Shown: positions 51,615-53,886 of the stretch, in pieces
How the letters are laid out: each line of letters starts with the position of its first letter
How positions within the stretch are numbered: position 1 is the first letter of the stretch
Assembly: GCA_020444205.1 (NCBI GenBank)
Contig: JAHLLJ010000012.1
Location: forward strand, 1-53,886
Origin: Deltaproteobacteria bacterium
Lineage (GTDB): Bacteria > Desulfobacterota > Desulfarculia > Desulfarculales > Desulfarculaceae
DNA length: 53,886 bases
Direction: 5' to 3'
Made by a program: the position numbers and the translations under genes
Notes under the pieces: generated by a model
Database searches by the model: none
Told to the model about the DNA's origin: nothing
What the model saw: the letters and a program-made list of their open reading frames with translations, nothing else

Positions 51615-52415
51615 CTACTGCAGGCCCCATCCCTTGAGCATTTTCTTCTGCTCTGAGGTGAGCACCTTTTTTACCTGCTGCAAGTAGTCTAAACTGGCCA
51701 AGAAAAGCTCGGCCTTTAGCTCGGCCGTCTTGGCGAAGAGCTGCTTGACCTTGTCCGCGTCCACTTCAGGCTGGTTTAACAAGTTCAGCATGGCCAAACG
51801 CTGCTGAAGGAGTTGGCTGCGAACCCCGGCCATCTTATCCAGGCGCTTGTAGGCAAGCGCGCGCACCTTTTCCCACTGATCAGGGCTCAAATTCAGGTAG
51901 GGCAGCATGCGGCCCATATTCATCATCCCGCCCATCATGCCGTAGCCACCGCCCATCATGCCCATGCCGTGACCGTAGCCACCCATCATCATGCCGGGAC
52001 CCATCATGCCGTAGCCGCCACCCATCATGTGGCGCATCATCATGCCCATCATGCCGGGACCCATCATGCCCATGCCGCCGCCCATCATGCCTGGGCCCAT
52101 CATGCCGTAGCCGCCCATGCCCATCATGCCGGGACCATAGCCGTAGCCGCCGAGCATCTTGCCGCCGCCGCTGCCCATGCCGCCGCCCATCATCATGCCG
52201 GGGCCATAGCCACGGCCCATCATGCCGTAGCCAGGTCCGTAGCCCGGGCCCATCATGCCATAGCCTGGGCCGTAACCCTGCGGCGGGTACTGACCTTGCT
52301 GCTGCATCTGGTTTGGCGGCATCATGCCCTGGCTACCCACCTGGGCCAAGGCCAAGCTGGCGGACAGGATAATGCACATGGAAGCCAAGATAACTACCCA
52401 AAATTTATTGTGCAT
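51615..52415 (-). CDS. periplasmic Met/Gly/Tyr-rich protein with CpxP/Spy-like end
   Basis: A 266-residue protein with a signal peptide (cleavage near ALAQ). Residues about 28-168 consist of repeats built from GYGMMGPG, GMMGGG and PGMM units, with dozens of methionines. The C-terminal part (170-266) is helical: LPYLNLSPDQWEKVRALAYK ... ASLDYLQQVKKVLTSEQKKML. That is the LTxxQ-like pattern of Spy/CpxP/ZraP proteins. GGAGG precedes the start. Methionine-rich repeats typically bind Cu(I) in the periplasm, so a copper or silver buffer/chaperone is likely. The neighbouring CopB-like ATPase supports this. Confidence 0.85.
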   Translation of the reverse strand: MHNKFWVVILASMCIILSASLALAQVGSQGMMPPNQMQQQGQYPPQGYGPGYGMMGPGYGPGYGMMGRGYGPGMMMGGGMGSGGGKMLGGYGYGPGMMGMGGYGMMGPGMMGGGMGMMGPGMMGMMMRHMMGGGYGMMGPGMMMGGYGHGMGMMGGGYGMMGGMMNMGRMLPYLNLSPDQWEKVRALAYKRLDKMAGVRSQLLQQRLAMLNLLNQPEVDADKVKQLFAKTAELKAELFLASLDYLQQVKKVLTSEQKKMLKGWGLQ

Positions 52416-52572
52416 AATATCGATACCTCCTTGGTTTTGTTAAATGGATGCTGGCTCTTCATGGCCGGGTGTCTACCCATGGGTCTTGCTGTAAAGTGGC
52501 CTTGTCGACCGCGAGGCAGCCGGTAACAATTGATTACCCAAACAGGCTCCTGCTTTTTCAGCCGGTCTGCAG

Positions 52573-53529
52573 TTAAGAACCCAAAGCTTCAAGGCTATCC
52601 CGGATGACCTCTGCCGAGGCATTTAGAGCTTCCAGTTCCCCAGGGTCTAGGGGGAATGCCAAGTCACTCTTGACACCCTGCCAGCCCACCAACCTAGGCC
52701 AGGAAAAGCACACCGAGGGCAGACCATGCGCCCCCTCCCAAAGGGCGGAAACTGTCAGCACGCTGTCCTGGTCCATCAAAATTGTTTCCACGATCCGAGT
52801 TACCGCCAGCCCTATGGCCCAGTTGGTACTGCTCTTGCGGCGGATAATTTTGTAGGCGGCGTTGCGGACCTGCTCATCTATGTTCTGCTTGACTCCCAGC
52901 ATGCATGAAGCGGTGCACACCGGACACATCTCGCTCAAGGGGGCTCCCGCCAGGTTGGCATGGCTCCATACCAAAACCTCGCTGTCGCCATGCTCGCCCA
53001 CCACGTAGGCGTGCACGTTGCGTACGTCCACCCCGCAGTTCTGCGATAACAGATGCCTAAAACGGGAGGAGTCCAGCATGGTACCGGAACCAATCACTCT
53101 GCTCCGTTCTAGACCCGATTCCTGTAACAGCACCTGGGTGAGGATATCCACAGGGTTGGTTACCATGAGAATGATGGGGTCGGGGTTGTGCGTGAGGATA
53201 AGCGGGACAATCTTTTTAATGATTGCGGCGTTCTTGCGGGTCAAATCAAGTCGGGACTCCCCAGGCTTTTGGGCCGCCCCGGCGGTGATGACCACGATGT
53301 CCGCATCTCCACAAAGTTCATAGCCGCCAGATTCTACTACCACCGGCTGCAAGAAGGATAAGCTATGCGCCAGGTCCATCGCCTCCCCAGCAGCCCGGTC
53401 AGGGTCACGATCGATCAAGGCCAGACGGCGGGCCACACCGTTGATGATCAAGGCATAGGCAAAGCTGGAACCGACCATGCCCGCGCCGACCACCGCCACT
53501 TTGCGCCCAGGCCTGTCTTGTCGGGCCAT
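52573..53529 (-). CDS. ldh: L-lactate dehydrogenase
   Basis: NAD-dependent interconversion of pyruvate and L-lactate; 318 residues, normal length. The dinucleotide motif is KVAVVGAGMVGSSFAYAL, the active-site loop AAQKPGESRLDL has Gln at the specificity position (Arg in malate dehydrogenases), NPVDILTQVLLQESG follows, and the catalytic His is in VVGEHGDSEVLVWSHANLAG. It lies between the Met-rich protein and a P-type ATPase; it may form a transcript with either. A CxxC-like pair in EMCPVCTASCM is unusual for the family. Confidence 0.92.
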   Translation of the reverse strand: MARQDRPGRKVAVVGAGMVGSSFAYALIINGVARRLALIDRDPDRAAGEAMDLAHSLSFLQPVVVESGGYELCGDADIVVITAGAAQKPGESRLDLTRKNAAIIKKIVPLILTHNPDPIILMVTNPVDILTQVLLQESGLERSRVIGSGTMLDSSRFRHLLSQNCGVDVRNVHAYVVGEHGDSEVLVWSHANLAGAPLSEMCPVCTASCMLGVKQNIDEQVRNAAYKIIRRKSSTNWAIGLAVTRIVETILMDQDSVLTVSALWEGAHGLPSVCFSWPRLVGWQGVKSDLAFPLDPGELEALNASAEVIRDSLEALGS

Positions 53530-53548
53530 TTGCTGCCTCTTCCCTCTC

Positions 53549-53886
53549 TCAGTTACCGATCTTCAAGAACCTGGCGTTGATAGCCACGATCACCGTGGAC
53601 AGGGACATGAGCACCGCCCCCATGGCCGGGCTAAGCAGCACGCCCCAAGAGATCAGCACCCCGGCCGCCAGGGGTATGGCGAAGGCATTGTAGCCAGTTG
53701 CCCAGATCAGGTTCTGGATCATCTTTCGGTAGGTGGCCCGGGACAATTCGATCAGGGCCAGGGCGTCCATGGGGTTGCTCTTGACCAGCACGATGTCCGC
53801 CGTCTCCACCGCCACGTCGGTGCCCGCGCCGATGGCGATGCCCACGTCGGCCTGGGCCAGGGCCGGGGCGTCGTTGACCCCGTCGC
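53549..53886 (-). CDS. heavy-metal P1B-type ATPase, C-terminal part (cut by window edge)
   Basis: The last 112 residues of a metal-transporting P-type ATPase. [20 protein letters not shown] is the conserved hinge motif. After it, the two last helices are seen, the final one with [12 protein letters not shown]. The MSxST form in this helix is typical of CopB-type (P1B-3) pumps that export Cu or Ag, rather than CopA. The N-terminus, the CPx motif and the phosphorylation DKTGT lie beyond the right edge. It fits the adjacent Met-rich protein as a copper detoxification group. Confidence 0.85.
   Translation of the reverse strand, partial: DGVNDAPALAQADVGIAIGAGTDVAVETADIVLVKSNPMDALALIELSRATYRKMIQNLIWATGYNAFAIPLAAGVLISWGVLLSPAMGAVLMSLSTVIVAINARFLKIGN

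Noticed and set aside
51813-52526. Open plus-strand frame encoding a His/Ala-rich protein opposite the Met-rich gene
   Set aside because: It is the reverse complement of the Met/Gly repeat (ATG on one strand reads as CAT/His on the other). It has no ribosome site, signal or family match.
52573-53529. Malate dehydrogenase as alternative identity
   Set aside because: The specificity loop has Gln before KPGESR where malate dehydrogenases have Arg, favouring lactate.

Overview
The window reads as a GC-rich (roughly 65% by eye) chromosome segment of an anaerobic or microaerophilic bacterium. Three things suggest a sulfate-reducer-like Desulfobacterota: a TauE/SafE exporter with tandem Usp-like proteins, periplasmic multihaem cytochromes c, and a complex I operon with a NuoB-C-D fusion next to cytochrome bd oxidase. 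That placement is inference; there is no rRNA or ribosomal protein here.

Layout. (1) 1-3041: end of a TauE/SafE exporter, a single-domain response regulator and two Usp-like proteins. (2) 3043-4276: decayed DNA with a tyrosine-recombinase tail and a degraded glucokinase gene. (3) 4443-6835: cydAB. (4) 6843-21193, minus strand: a complete 12-gene nuo operon, nuoA-BCD-E-F-G-H-I-J-K-L-M-N. (5) 21663-29920: a UbiA prenyltransferase, transketolase, glucose-6-phosphate dehydrogenase, two SAM methyltransferases (one UbiE-like) and a glycoside hydrolase fused to DUF547. This combines quinone synthesis with sugar metabolism. (6) 29921-37391: an accessory island full of broken genes. It holds two terminase small-subunit remnants, a frameshifted ORF, the 3' half of a tRNA-Leu with its terminator (a probable attachment-site scar), a four-repeat orphan CRISPR array, an apparently intact retron (PRTase/winged-helix effector, msr-msd RNA, reverse transcriptase), DUF3987 remnants and an MFS remnant.

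(7) 37392-42737: a plus-strand cluster of exported redox proteins. It has a CuA-type cupredoxin, a pentahaem cytochrome c, a type-1-copper-like protein and a membrane protein joining a CuA domain to a NapH/NosR-like iron-sulfur core. No oxidase catalytic subunit accompanies it. (8) 42771-45330: a transmembrane Ser/Thr kinase divergent from a PP2C phosphatase. (9) 45438-49496: a second redox module with a YHS protein, a small membrane protein, a 2Fe-2S ferredoxin, a cytochrome b-like membrane protein and a heptahaem cytochrome c. Opposite lie a glutaredoxin-like protein and a flavin reductase with a membrane domain. (10) 49853-53886: PAS histidine kinase, SHOCT protein, Met/Gly-rich CpxP-like protein, L-lactate dehydrogenase and the end of a CopB-like P-type ATPase. 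This fits copper or metal stress.

The two most interesting items are the retron and the redox cluster. In the retron, a 25-bp a1/a2 stem joins the effector stop codon to the RT start codon. The redox cluster at 37.4-42.7 kb matches no pathway I can name.
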